A program made the translations under genes and the position numbers. Below, in pieces: positions 52,830 to 61,667 of a stretch of 64,000 nucleotides of DNA. The number at the start of each line of letters is the position of its first letter. Position 1 is the first letter of the stretch. Source of the stretch: Clostridiales bacterium (GTDB taxonomy: Bacteria > Bacillota > Clostridia > Lachnospirales > Lachnospiraceae); NCBI GenBank assembly GCA_012839295.1, contig DUNO01000023.1, positions 1 through 64,000 on the forward strand, given 5' to 3'. Under the pieces are notes generated by a model. The model was not told the origin of the DNA and did no database searches. It was given only the letters and a program-made list of their open reading frames with translations.

Positions 52830-53660
52830 ATGGATAGAATATATAATATAATGGAAGTGCTGCTGCCTTTCTCCTGGATCAGCTATGATTTTATGAAAAA
52901 TGCGATCCTGGCGGTTCTTATCATTACGCCCTTATTCGGGATACTGGGAACCATGATCGTAAATAACAGGATGGCTTTTTTCTCCGATGCGCTGGGGCAT
53001 TCGGCCATCACCGGCGTAGCGGTCGGCACCATCTTTGGAATTACCAATACGAATATCTCGATGCTCCTTTTTGCAATTGTATTTGCGGTTTTTTTGAATA
53101 AAATAAAACGCAGAAAGACGGTCTCTACAGACACTGTGATATCCGTATTTGCATCCCTCAGCATGGCCATCGGTCTGGTGGTCCTCTCCCGCGGCGGGGA
53201 GTTTGCCAAATATTCGGCCCTTTTGGTCGGCGACATCCTAAGTATTAGTATCCAGGAAATCCTGATGCTGTTCATCATCCTGATCCTGACCCTCCTTTTC
53301 TGGCTGTTTGGGTTTAACCGGTTATATGCGATCAGTGTGAATGAATCCCTGGCCAGGAGTAAAAATATAAGGGCAGGCCTGATGGAGGATTTATTCAGCG
53401 TTATTATTGCAATGATTGTTATGGCTTCCGTGAAATGGGTAGGAATCCTGATCATTAATGCGCTGCTGATCCTGCCGGCGGCGGCCAGCCGGAATATGTC
53501 CTCCAACGTGAGGGAGTATCATCTGTTCTCTGTCATGATCTCCGTATTCTCGGGAATTACCGGGCTGATCATGTCATTTTATTTGGGAACTGCGACGGGG
53601 CCTACCATCGTCATTATCTCGACAATTTTATTTTTTGTTACCTTCTTTATCAAGGGATGA
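52830..53660 (+). CDS. znuB: Zinc/manganese ABC transporter permease
   Basis: Membrane subunit with about eight helices; the 276-residue protein includes FFSDALGHSAITGVAVG and VKWVGILIINALLILPAAASR, typical of the ABC-3 permease family. GCGGAGGA precedes ATG 52830. An 8-nt repeat (ATTAGTAC twice) lies just upstream at about 52799. Confidence 0.94.
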   Translation: MDRIYNIMEVLLPFSWISYDFMKNAILAVLIITPLFGILGTMIVNNRMAFFSDALGHSAITGVAVGTIFGITNTNISMLLFAIVFAVFLNKIKRRKTVSTDTVISVFASLSMAIGLVVLSRGGEFAKYSALLVGDILSISIQEILMLFIILILTLLFWLFGFNRLYAISVNESLARSKNIRAGLMEDLFSVIIAMIVMASVKWVGILIINALLILPAAASRNMSSNVREYHLFSVMISVFSGITGLIMSFYLGTATGPTIVIISTILFFVTFFIKG

Positions 53661-53771
53661 AGCTGAGGGGGAGAATTAAAAAGGAATACCTGGGGGACTT
53701 TCCGAAAATTAATCACCCGGATAAGGACTGAAATGGGCTGAAATAGAAACGTCAAGACTGGAAAATATTGA

Positions 53772-53817
53772 TTGATGACAGGACAGGATTGTATTATACT
53801 GGTTCATATAGACCAGT
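53772..53817 (+). promoter_or_regulatory. Promoter and hairpin before the AI-2E family gene
   Basis: TTGATG (53772-53777), 17 bases, TATACT (53795-53800). ACTGGT/ACCAGT forms a small hairpin at the predicted start of transcription (53798-53817). Confidence 0.6.
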
Positions 53818-53853
53818 CCTTATTTTATCCATTTGGAGCCGGAGGAGAAACCC

Positions 53854-54981
53854 ATGCAAAAGGATAGATTAATACTTTATCTAAAAATAGTGATTAACTT
53901 CATATTGATTACTTTGCTGACGTTATTTTTGATATTGGCCCTGCCAAGGCTGTTAAGCTTCTTTTTCCCCTTTATCATCGGATGGATCGTATCCTTATTA
54001 GCAAATCCGTTAGTACATTTTTTAGAGAAAAAGATTAAGATGAGGAGAAAGCATGGCAGTGCGATTATTATTGTGGCAGCAATTGTATTTATTATTGGCA
54101 CAAGCGCCCTTCTGATTGCTGCGCTTGTCAGGGAAGCTACCGAGCTTTCCAATGAGCTTCCGGCAATCATTGATAGCATGAAGCTCCAATTAAATGAAAT
54201 TAACCGGTATATCCATAGATTTACCTCTGCCTTGCCCAAGAGCGTACAGGACGTAATGAATAACCTGGTATCGGATTTGGGTAAATCAGTAACCACCTAT
54301 ATGAACGACAGGCAGGAAACCTCCATAGACAGCGCTAAAAGCATAGTGGGCAGCATTGCGGAGGGCTTCTTAATGATTATCATTACAATTCTATCTGCCT
54401 ACTTTTTCACCGCAGAAAAAAATGTCCTGTCGGCGGGCTTAAGAAAGAGGCTGCCGGAATCAGCCATTAATTATTGGGGCTTGATTTACGAGAACTTTGC
54501 GTCGGCCTTCGGCGGTTATTTTAAAGCACAATTTAAAATAATGCTGATACTGACAGTCATTATGTTTATTGGCTTTGAAATCCTAAGAATTAATTATTCT
54601 TTCCTGGCCGCACTGGGAATTGCGCTGCTGGATGTCCTTCCCGTATTCGGTACGGGAGCTATCCTATGGCCCTGGGCTATTTATGATGTGCTGTCCGGAC
54701 AATACGTCAGGGCAATTGGTCTGGTAGTAATCTATTTGATCTGCCAGGTGGTGAAACAGCTGCTGCAGCCCAAGATGGTGGGAGACAGCATTGGGTTAAA
54801 TCCTTTGGCTACCTTGTTGTTTATGTTCATTGGCTACCGCTTTTATGGGGTTTTTGGAATGATTATTGGAATTCCGGTCGGAATGGTCCTTGTCAATATG
54901 TACCGGGTTGGCATGTTTGAACGCCTGGTCAGGGGCTTTAAGATCATTGCAAAGGATATCAATGAATTCCGGAAGTTCTGA
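53854..54981 (+). CDS. AI-2E family transporter (YtvI-like)
   Basis: The 375-residue membrane protein has paired N-terminal helices (LLSFFFPFIIGWIVSLLANP), a central soluble stretch (about 85-160) and C-terminal helices with LLDVLPVFGTGAILWPWAIY and QLLQPKMVGDSIGLNPLATL, the hallmarks of the AI-2E/PerM family and its sporulation-associated YtvI branch. Substrate unknown. ATG 53854 has CGGAGGAG upstream. Confidence 0.9.
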   Translation: MQKDRLILYLKIVINFILITLLTLFLILALPRLLSFFFPFIIGWIVSLLANPLVHFLEKKIKMRRKHGSAIIIVAAIVFIIGTSALLIAALVREATELSNELPAIIDSMKLQLNEINRYIHRFTSALPKSVQDVMNNLVSDLGKSVTTYMNDRQETSIDSAKSIVGSIAEGFLMIIITILSAYFFTAEKNVLSAGLRKRLPESAINYWGLIYENFASAFGGYFKAQFKIMLILTVIMFIGFEILRINYSFLAALGIALLDVLPVFGTGAILWPWAIYDVLSGQYVRAIGLVVIYLICQVVKQLLQPKMVGDSIGLNPLATLLFMFIGYRFYGVFGMIIGIPVGMVLVNMYRVGMFERLVRGFKIIAKDINEFRKF

Positions 54982-55109
54982 GGGCTAAAAACGGAAAATA
55001 AATAATCCGAAAGTTGCATATACGAGCGGAAAAAGACATGGTAAGATGAAAAATGGATAGTTATTTCTAGACATAAGGAAACCACTACTATGAACCGAGG
55101 AGTATATGT

Positions 55110-55907
55110 ATGAGTAATAGCCGAATTGAGATGGACATGGGGGCGGTTATTTCCTCCGACGAAATTAAACTGATCCTTGATCGTTATCGAATTGGCAAAA
55201 AGCCATTGGCAAAGCTTCTGGGATGGGGCGAGACAACCATCATCCGTTATATGGAAGGGGATGTCCCGACAAATGAATATTCCAATAAACTCAGAACTAT
55301 CCTGGATGACCCGGAGTTTTACTATGACCTACTTTGCCGGAGGCAGGAATGCCTGACAGGGGTAGCCTTTAAAAAAAGTAAAAATGCGGTCTTATCAAAA
55401 ATTATGTCTTCAAAAATATATGCAGTGGCATATTACATCGTAAACAAAAGCTGTGCTGAGATATCTCCAAGCTATATTCAATATTTACTCTATTATGCCC
55501 AGGCCTTTTCCCTTGCCTTATATGACAAGGAGCTTTTCCAGGAGGAATACGGAATCAACAATGAGCATATGCCATACCTGAAGATGTACGAAAGCATGAA
55601 AAAATGTGGCATACGCACTCTGGAGGGCTGCGAAGAATATTTGAACAGGGAAGAAATTGAACTGCTTAATACGGTAATAGACTGCTTTCTTTGGTATGGC
55701 CCCAGTGCCCTGTATGCAATGATGGAGACGGAGCGTTTTGCAATGAAGATATCCAGGGATAGATATAACAACAGGATCATCGCCAAGGATATAATCAAGG
55801 GATATTTTAAGGAAGCGCTGAATCAATACCAGATTAGCGGGATAAAGGATATCAGGAAATATCCGGAACGGAAGCTGTTGGAGATTAAGGGATGCATCAA
55901 AGGATAG
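55110..55907 (+). CDS. HTH-Panacea (SocA-like) protein
   Basis: The 265-residue protein joins an N-terminal helix-turn-helix (about 17-55, LILDRYRIGKKPLAKLLGWGETTIIRYMEG) to a C-terminal Panacea/SocA domain (about 105-235, YIQYLLYYAQAFSLALYDKELF, EEIELLNTVIDCFLWYGPSALYAMME). Panacea domains are general antitoxin modules; HTH-Panacea fusions normally sit beside a toxin. Here neighbours are a membrane protein and typA, so no toxin is evident. The usual His-Gly-Pro of the domain is not seen. GAACCGAGGAG precedes the ATG. Confidence 0.78.
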   Translation: MSNSRIEMDMGAVISSDEIKLILDRYRIGKKPLAKLLGWGETTIIRYMEGDVPTNEYSNKLRTILDDPEFYYDLLCRRQECLTGVAFKKSKNAVLSKIMSSKIYAVAYYIVNKSCAEISPSYIQYLLYYAQAFSLALYDKELFQEEYGINNEHMPYLKMYESMKKCGIRTLEGCEEYLNREEIELLNTVIDCFLWYGPSALYAMMETERFAMKISRDRYNNRIIAKDIIKGYFKEALNQYQISGIKDIRKYPERKLLEIKGCIKG

Positions 55908-55908
55908 G

Positions 55909-55950
55909 AAAAGGGGCTATTTGCACTGCAATGGCCTTTCATTTTTTTCC
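55909..55950 (+). terminator. Terminator after the HTH-Panacea gene
   Basis: AAAGGGGC..TTGC pairs with GCAA..GGCCTTT around ACT, followed by CATTTTTTT. Confidence 0.7.
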
Positions 55951-55973
55951 TGTACCGGTTCCCCCATAAGAGA

Positions 55974-56075
55974 GGGAGGGTATTGCAAAAGAAAGCTCCC
56001 ATACCGTATAATGCAGAATTTTATCTCTGATGTCTGCAATATCAGGTATGTCCTTTCTTGTTGCAATACCCTCCC
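55974..56075. ncRNA. 102-nt nested hairpin between the HTH-Panacea gene and typA
   Basis: GGGAGGGTATTGCAA then AAGAAAG (55974-55995) pair with CTTTCTT then TTGCAATACCCTCCC (56053-56075) with one extra base. Inside, CATACC pairs with GGTATG and TGCAGA with TCTGCA. On the plus strand it ends TTTTAC. It is the second hairpin after the gene, far longer than a terminator. Possible small RNA, MITE-like relic or a barrier between converging genes. Confidence 0.6.
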
Positions 56076-56115
56076 TTTTACAAGGATATGTCTGGGCACA
56101 CCCCTTGGGATCTGA

Positions 56116-57948
56116 TTAATTATTCTGCCTGTTACGGCGGTCCCTCATACGTAGGGTGCTGTCCAGGATCTTCTTACGGATGCGCAGGCTTTGGGGGGTT
56201 ACCTCCAAAAGCTCGTCCGTCTCAATAAAGTCCAAGGCCTGCTCCAGGCTTAAGATTCTGGGAGGCGTCAGCTTCAAGGCCTCGTCGGCGCTGGAGGAAC
56301 GGGTGTTGGTTAATTGCTTGCGCTTGCAGACATTTACCTCAATATCCTCAGCCTTCGGGTTTTGACCCACAACCATACCTGCATATACCTTAACGCCGGG
56401 ACTGATAAACAATGCCCCCCGTTCCTGGGCGTTAAACAAGCCGTAGGTAATGCTTTCCCCGGATTCATAGGCAATTAGGCTGCCGTTCTTACGGTACTGG
56501 ATATCGCCCTTGTAGGGGCCGTAGCCGTCAAACAGAGTATTAATGATTCCATTACCCTTGGTATCCGTAAGAAACTCGCCGCGGTAGCCGATTAAGCCCC
56601 TCGCGGGGATGGAGAATTCAATTCGGGTGTATCCGTTGCCGGAGGTGTGCATGTTTATCATTTCGCCCTTCCGCTGTCCTAATTTTTCAATCACGACGCC
56701 GGTATGTTCATCAGGCACATCAACCATAGCATGCTCCATTGGTTCCAGCTTATTCCCGTTTTCATCGGTTTTATACAGTACCTCGGCCTTGCTTACGGAG
56801 AACTCAAAGCCTTCACGTCTCATATTTTCAATTAATACGGAAAGGTGAAGCTCACCGCGTCCCGACACCTTATAGCTTTCCGTAGTGTCCGTTTCCTCCA
56901 CACGGAGGCTTACGTCAGTATTCAGCTCACGCAGTAACCGTTCACGTAAATGTCTTGAGGTTACAAACTTTCCTTCGGTACCGGCCAGGGGGCTGTCATT
57001 AACACTAAAGAACATGGCAATCGTCGGCTCGGAAATCTTCTGGAATAGGATTGGCTCCGGATTCTCAGGGGAGCAGATGGTATCCCCAATGTGGAGATCA
57101 GCAATACCGGAGATTGCCACGATGGAGCCGATGGTGGCTTCATTTACCTCCACCCGCTTTAATCCGTCAAATTCATAGAGCTTACTGATCTTTACCCGGA
57201 CATTGGTGTCCTTCTCATGGGCGTTCACAAGCACTACGTCCTGGTTTACCCGGATAACTCCGTTGTCTACCTTTCCGATCCCAATCCTGCCCACATATTC
57301 ATTATAATCAATGGTGCTGATAAGCAGCTGGGTTCCTTTCTCCGGATCTCCTTCCGGGGCAGGGATATAATTCATGATTGTCTCAAATAAAGGAACCATA
57401 TCGGTTCCTGTCTCGTCCATGGATAAAGAAGCAACACCGGCTTTTGCGGATGCGTATACGAAGGGGCAGTCAAGCTGCTCATCATTGGCATCCAGCTCCA
57501 ATAATAATTCCAATACCTCATCAACCACATTGACAGGCCTTGCTTCAGGGCGGTCCATTTTATTCACACATACAATCACCGGCAATGACAGGTCCAAGGC
57601 CTTCTTTAGGACGAATTTGGTCTGTGGCATGGGACCTTCAAAGGCATCCACAACTAAGACTACTCCGTTGACCATCTTTAAAACACGTTCCACCTCACCA
57701 CCAAAGTCGGCATGGCCCGGTGTATCTATGATATTAATCTTGGTTCCATGATACATGACGGCAGTATTCTTTGACAAAATGGTAATACCGCGTTCCCGTT
57801 CAATTGCATTGGAATCCATGACTCTCTCTACGACTGCTTGGTTGGAACGAAATACACCGCTCTGCTTCAGTAATTCATCAACTAAGGTAGTCTTACCATG
57901 GTCAACGTGGGCGATGATGGCGATATTTCGTATATCCTCTCGTTTCAT
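56116..57948 (-). CDS. typA: Translational GTPase TypA/BipA
   Basis: Ribosome-associated GTPase needed in stress and cold. The 610-residue protein has G1 AHVDHGKTTL, switch I RGITI, G3 DTPGHADFGGEVER, G4 VNKMDRPEARP, domain II, and the BipA C-terminus (RGLIGYRGEFLTDTKGNGI, SITYGLFNAQERGALFI). ATG 57948 is used because it gives the standard MKREDIRNIAIIAHVDHGKT start; the frame is open 54 codons further upstream but that part is not conserved-looking. Confidence 0.96.
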   Translation of the reverse strand: MKREDIRNIAIIAHVDHGKTTLVDELLKQSGVFRSNQAVVERVMDSNAIERERGITILSKNTAVMYHGTKINIIDTPGHADFGGEVERVLKMVNGVVLVVDAFEGPMPQTKFVLKKALDLSLPVIVCVNKMDRPEARPVNVVDEVLELLLELDANDEQLDCPFVYASAKAGVASLSMDETGTDMVPLFETIMNYIPAPEGDPEKGTQLLISTIDYNEYVGRIGIGKVDNGVIRVNQDVVLVNAHEKDTNVRVKISKLYEFDGLKRVEVNEATIGSIVAISGIADLHIGDTICSPENPEPILFQKISEPTIAMFFSVNDSPLAGTEGKFVTSRHLRERLLRELNTDVSLRVEETDTTESYKVSGRGELHLSVLIENMRREGFEFSVSKAEVLYKTDENGNKLEPMEHAMVDVPDEHTGVVIEKLGQRKGEMINMHTSGNGYTRIEFSIPARGLIGYRGEFLTDTKGNGIINTLFDGYGPYKGDIQYRKNGSLIAYESGESITYGLFNAQERGALFISPGVKVYAGMVVGQNPKAEDIEVNVCKRKQLTNTRSSSADEALKLTPPRILSLEQALDFIETDELLEVTPQSLRIRKKILDSTLRMRDRRNRQNN

Positions 57949-58143
57949 TTGGTAACTCCGATCTGCGTGTTTTTCCACGCTAAAGATGTGTTCCCACACC
58001 CTCAAAACAAATTTATATAAAAACAACTTATATATTGTAGCACAACGTACATTTAAAATGCAATGTCTATTTGAAGGAAGGACAGACAAATCGCCTTCCC
58101 AAAGCTGCAAAAGTCCTGGATTTCTTCCAAACTATTTATTAAG

Positions 58144-58199
58144 GCTTATTCACTTTTTGAATAGGTCATCAAAAATGAAAGGCATGGGGGTAAGGATGA
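58144..58199 (+). repeat. 57-nt dispersed repeat, copy 2 (upstream of ssb)
   Basis: Matches 15977-16033 at about nine in ten positions, including the CTATTCACTTTTTGAATAGG-type hairpin and the ribosome-site-plus-ATG end. Here the ATG opens only a 14-codon frame (MKVNMGNVMNLIP). The 460-base gap between typA and ssb holds this repeat and AT-rich sequence with a likely ssb promoter near 58270-58300. Confidence 0.8.
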
Positions 58200-58410
58200 A
58201 AGTCAATATGGGAAATGTAATGAATTTAATTCCATAAAACAAGGCTTTTATTGTATAAGGTTACAAATTTTGGGAAAACTATACTATTATATAAAAATGT
58301 ACTTCTAAAATATGGAAACTGGCATATATTTTAAACGTAGGTTATTTTCACCACATTTTAGAGCAGATTGGCGTAAGAATAAACGCCGGAAAAGAAGGGA
58401 GAGGTACGAT

Positions 58411-59043
58411 ATGACCGATAAAGTATTTGATAACAATCAAGTAAGTATTGCAGGAGAGGTAATCAGTGACTTTACATTCAGTCATGATGTGTTTGGAGAG
58501 GGCTTCTATGTACTAGAAGTAGTGGTAAGCCGCCTGAGTAATTCCTATGACATGATCCCGGTGATGGTATCAGAGCGTCTGATTGACGTAAAGCAGGATT
58601 ATAAGGGCAAATTCGTTGAGGTATTAGGGCAGTTCCGTTCCTATAACCGCCACGAGGAGAGTAAAAATAAACTGGTGCTTTCGGTATTTGCAAGAGAGGT
58701 AAAGATGATGGATGAGATGTCTGAAAATGCAAAGCCGAACCACATTTTCTTAGATGGCTTTGTCTGCAAGCCGCCGATCTATCGGAAAACACCCCTGGGA
58801 AGGGAGATAGCAGACGTATTGTTGGCTGTAAACCGCCCCTATGGAAAATCAGACTACATTCCCTGCATCTGCTGGGGACGTAATGCACGGTTTGCCGAAA
58901 CCTTTGCAGTTGGAGGCCATGTGCAGGTCTGGGGACGTATCCAAAGCCGTGAGTATCAGAAAAAGCTTAGTGAGACGGAATTTGAAAAGCGTATTGCGTA
59001 TGAGGTATCCGTAAGCAAGCTGGAGTATTTAGAGGAATATTAA
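58411..59043 (+). CDS. Single-stranded DNA-binding protein with two OB folds
   Basis: The 210-residue protein has two related halves: residues 1-100 (NQVSIAGEVISDFTFSHDVF, VSERLIDVKQDYKGKFVEVLGQ) and 104-210 (NHIFLDGFVCKPPIYRKTPL, GREIADVLLAVNRP, FAVGGHVQVWGRIQSREYQK). The second matches SSB clearly; the first is a diverged OB fold. There is no acidic SSB tail. ATG 58411 has GAAGGGAGAGG upstream and gives a compact start. It is not the usual ssb between rpsF and rpsR, so probably a paralogue. Confidence 0.8.
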   Translation: MTDKVFDNNQVSIAGEVISDFTFSHDVFGEGFYVLEVVVSRLSNSYDMIPVMVSERLIDVKQDYKGKFVEVLGQFRSYNRHEESKNKLVLSVFAREVKMMDEMSENAKPNHIFLDGFVCKPPIYRKTPLGREIADVLLAVNRPYGKSDYIPCICWGRNARFAETFAVGGHVQVWGRIQSREYQKKLSETEFEKRIAYEVSVSKLEYLEEY

Positions 59044-59140
59044 GAGCTTAAAAAATAGATTAATCATAAATTTATTTGTAATTTTATGTGCTGGAGAAGC
59101 AGGTCCGAAAAAGGCCGGATACCTAAAAAATAAAGCAAAA

Positions 59141-59187
59141 AAGGCTTGGTCAGGTGATAAATTTCATCACCCGGCCAAGCCTTTTTT
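59141..59187. terminator. Bidirectional terminator between ssb paralogue and dapB
   Basis: AAGGCTTGGTCAGGTGAT pairs with ATCACCCGGCCAAGCCTT, flanked by A and T runs on both sides, serving the converging plus-strand ssb and minus-strand dapB. Confidence 0.92.
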
Positions 59188-59190
59188 ATC

Positions 59191-59946
59191 TTATCCCATT
59201 AAATCGCTCATTTTATACATTCCTGCCGGTTTGCCGGGAAGGAATTTTGCTGCCTGTATGGAGCCCTTCGCGAAAATGGCCTTCGAATAAGCCGTATGCT
59301 TAATCTCAATTACTTCATCCGTGCCAGCGAAGATCACCTCGTGCTCCCCAACAATGGTTCCGCCACGGACGGTGGATATTCCGATTTCCTTCTTCAACCT
59401 CGGGATACGCTCACTGGACCTGTCATATTTATATTCATACTCGTTATCTAGGGCTTCGTTCATCGCGTCCGCCAGGGCCAAGGCCGTACCGGAGGGGGCG
59501 TCCACCTTCTTGTTATGGTGCTTTTCAACAATTTCAATGTCAAAGCCAGCATCAGCTAAAACTGCTGCGGCATCTTTAATTAATTTCGTTATCAGGTTGA
59601 TACCCACGGACATATTAGCAGATTTTAAAATGGGTATCTGCCTGGAGGCCTGTTCAATTGCCGCCAGCTGCTCCTTTGAAAAGCCGGTGGTACAGAGCAC
59701 AATGCCGATTTGATTTTCTATTGCAAAGTCCAGCATCTCCTCCAGGTTTACCGGAGCAGAAAAATCAATGATAACGTCTGCCTTCACATTGCATTTAGTA
59801 AAGCTCTGGTATACCGGATACTTGTTAATGCGGTTCTGCGTTACATCCACGCCTGCCACAATGACAGCATTTTCATCCGCATCTACCATATCAGTAATTA
59901 CCTGCCCCATTTTCCCGTTACAACCACGTAAAATGATGTTTGTCAT
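59191..59946 (-). CDS. dapB: 4-hydroxy-tetrahydrodipicolinate reductase
   Basis: Second dedicated step of lysine and diaminopimelate synthesis. The 251-residue protein has ILRGCNGKMGQVI (nucleotide binding), VIIDFSAPVNLEEML, VLCTTGFSKEQ, and the substrate loop EKHHNKKVDAPSGTALAL. It lies 123 bases after dapA on the same strand, the gap being filled by a long hairpin. GGGGAAGC precedes ATG 59946. Confidence 0.96.
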   Translation of the reverse strand: MTNIILRGCNGKMGQVITDMVDADENAVIVAGVDVTQNRINKYPVYQSFTKCNVKADVIIDFSAPVNLEEMLDFAIENQIGIVLCTTGFSKEQLAAIEQASRQIPILKSANMSVGINLITKLIKDAAAVLADAGFDIEIVEKHHNKKVDAPSGTALALADAMNEALDNEYEYKYDRSSERIPRLKKEIGISTVRGGTIVGEHEVIFAGTDEVIEIKHTAYSKAIFAKGSIQAAKFLPGKPAGMYKMSDLMG

Positions 59947-59983
59947 ATGCTTCCCCTTATCAGATGATAGTTTTTAATTGTTT

Positions 59984-60086
59984 ATACCAGTCTCCATTTA
60001 GAAGCCTCCGAAAAACCAGGGAAAAAGCTGGCATATATGGCTTTTTCCTTGGTTTTTTGGCTAAGGCTTTTATTGGAGACTGGTAT
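59984..60086 (-). other. 103-nt nested hairpin spanning the dapA stop and the dapA-dapB gap
   Basis: ATACCAGTCTCCA (59984-59996) and its exact complement (60074-60086, overlapping the dapA stop at 60070-60072) form the outer stem. Inside, AAGCC pairs with GGCTT and a long inner stem (AAAAACCAGGGAAAAAGC with GCTTTTTCCTTGGTTTTT on the plus strand) has one mismatch. It may be an RNase III-type processing site or terminator tuning dapB relative to dapA. Confidence 0.65.
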
Positions 60087-60966
60087 TGATGCCCATTGCA
60101 CGCATTTCCTTTAAAAGGCGCTCCGTATTCGCCGGTTCCAATTCCGTCAGGGGCATTCTTAAGTGTCCCACCTCAAAGCCCATCAGGTTAACGGCCTTTT
60201 TCACCGGAATCGGATTAACCTCACAGAATAAGGCATTGATGAGTGGGAAATATTTTAACTGAAGGTCACGGCTTCCGGCTACATCGCCCTCCAGGTATTT
60301 CATGACCATATCATGGGTATCCCTTGGTGCGATATTCGATAATACGGAGATAACCCCCAGGCCGCCAAGTGACATTACCGGAACAATCATGTCATCATTG
60401 CCGGAGTATAAATCAATCTTACCTCCTGTCAGCTGCATGATTTCTGCAACCTGTGCAATATTTCCGCTCGCTTCCTTGATTCCTACAATATTCTTAACAT
60501 TATTCACCAGGGCTGCAACCGTCGCCGGTGTTATATTACATCCCGTTCTGCCAGGAACATTATATAAAATAATCGGAATGCTGACAGCCTCCGCTACCGC
60601 CGTAAAATGTGCAATCAGCCCCTTTTGGGTAGCCTTATTGTAATATGGAGTCACTAATAGAAGTGCATCTGCACCATATTTCTGTGCTTCCCGGGATAAA
60701 TAAATTGCGGTATCCGTCGCATTGGAGCCGGTTCCTGCGATTACCGGAACCCTTTTTGCAACCTTTTCTACGGCATAACGGATACACTCCAGATGCTCCT
60801 CATGGGATAAGGTGGAAGCCTCACCGGTGGTTCCGCAGATGATAATACTGTCCGTACCCTCTGCAATCTGGTATTCAATTAATTCTCCAAGCTTTTCATA
60901 ATCCACTTCGTTATTCTGTGTAAATGGTGTTACGATAGCGACACCTGCTCCTTTAAATACTGCCAT
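60070..60966 (-). CDS. dapA: 4-hydroxy-tetrahydrodipicolinate synthase
   Basis: Condenses pyruvate and aspartate semialdehyde. The 298-residue protein has [32 protein letters not shown], the Tyr in [23 protein letters not shown] and the Schiff-base lysine in [19 protein letters not shown] precedes ATG 60966. Expression is predicted to be lysine-controlled through the upstream riboswitch. Confidence 0.97.
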   Translation of the reverse strand: MAVFKGAGVAIVTPFTQNNEVDYEKLGELIEYQIAEGTDSIIICGTTGEASTLSHEEHLECIRYAVEKVAKRVPVIAGTGSNATDTAIYLSREAQKYGADALLLVTPYYNKATQKGLIAHFTAVAEAVSIPIILYNVPGRTGCNITPATVAALVNNVKNIVGIKEASGNIAQVAEIMQLTGGKIDLYSGNDDMIVPVMSLGGLGVISVLSNIAPRDTHDMVMKYLEGDVAGSRDLQLKYFPLINALFCEVNPIPVKKAVNLMGFEVGHLRMPLTELEPANTERLLKEMRAMGINTSLQ

Positions 60967-61036
60967 GCTCTGATCCTCCTATTTCTTTGCATCCAATTTT
61001 TACAATTGATGAATCATATTGCCCGGTCCGGCATAC

Positions 61037-61350
61037 AAAAAAACCGGCCATAGAGCCGGCATTAAAGAATTCCTGCATGGTACGAGGATAGTCCTATCCA
61101 CATGTTCCTACAGCGTAAAATATTCTTTAAGCAGCGCTCCATCAAATAGTCTCCCCCAAAAAACAGGTGAGCCTAGTCTCCCAAAAAAACCTGTGAGACT
61201 AAGAATGATGACAGTTGTATGGTTATTCACCATACCCCCAGCAGTAAATAATCAGGTCTTTACCACTTCGGCACTGTTTCCTTTCACTGCGTTCTTCTAT
61301 GCCTGACATATCCAGCAGTATACTTTTAAACAATGCAACCTCTACCATAA
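61037..61350 (-). promoter_or_regulatory. Lysine riboswitch (L-box) with terminator, upstream of dapA
   Basis: On the minus strand from about 61350: TAGAGGTTGCATT, then AGTATAC, GTGAAAGGAAACAGTGCCGAAG, GCTGGGGGTATGGTGAATA and ACCATACAACTGTCA, in the order of the lysine aptamer. The expression platform contains a duplicated AGTCTC/GAGACT segment (61148-61200) with two T-rich hairpins, and ends in GCCGG/CCGGT followed by T7 (61060-61037). High lysine should stop transcription before dapA. Confidence 0.9.
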
Positions 61351-61410
61351 GCAATATGTAATTTTTACAATATTCCTGGCTGAAAGTGTACTTCTCCCAA
61401 CCTTGTTCTC

Positions 61411-61439
61411 ATAATAACATTGGGGTATTTTTCTGTCAA
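61411..61439 (-). promoter_or_regulatory. dapA promoter
   Basis: TTGACA (61439-61434), 17 bases, TATTAT (61416-61411) on the minus strand, about 60 bases before the lysine aptamer. Confidence 0.85.
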
Positions 61440-61500
61440 TACCAAAGATAGTAGAAATGGTATTTCTTTTTTTCAAATTCCTTGGATTTGTTCACAAAAT

Positions 61501-61529
61501 CTTCGTAATCTTGGTGTATTATTACGAAG
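61501..61529. promoter_or_regulatory. Palindromic operator candidate before the ABC exporter operon
   Basis: CTTCGTAAT (61501-61509) and ATTACGAAG (61521-61529) form a perfect 9-bp inverted repeat with an 11-base centre. It overlaps a weak -35/-10 pair (TTCACA then TGTATT after 18 bases). About 140 bases upstream of the ATPase start. Confidence 0.55.
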
Positions 61530-61667
61530 TGGGTGCTGGAAAGCCTTCCCTGTGGCGGCCTAAAAGAGACGGACAAAGAAACAGGGGAAATGGAAAAATA
61601 TAAGCCGTTTACCTATGGGAAAAGAAGAGGAGATCCCTGGGGAGACGAAAAAAAGGAGGTAAAGATT

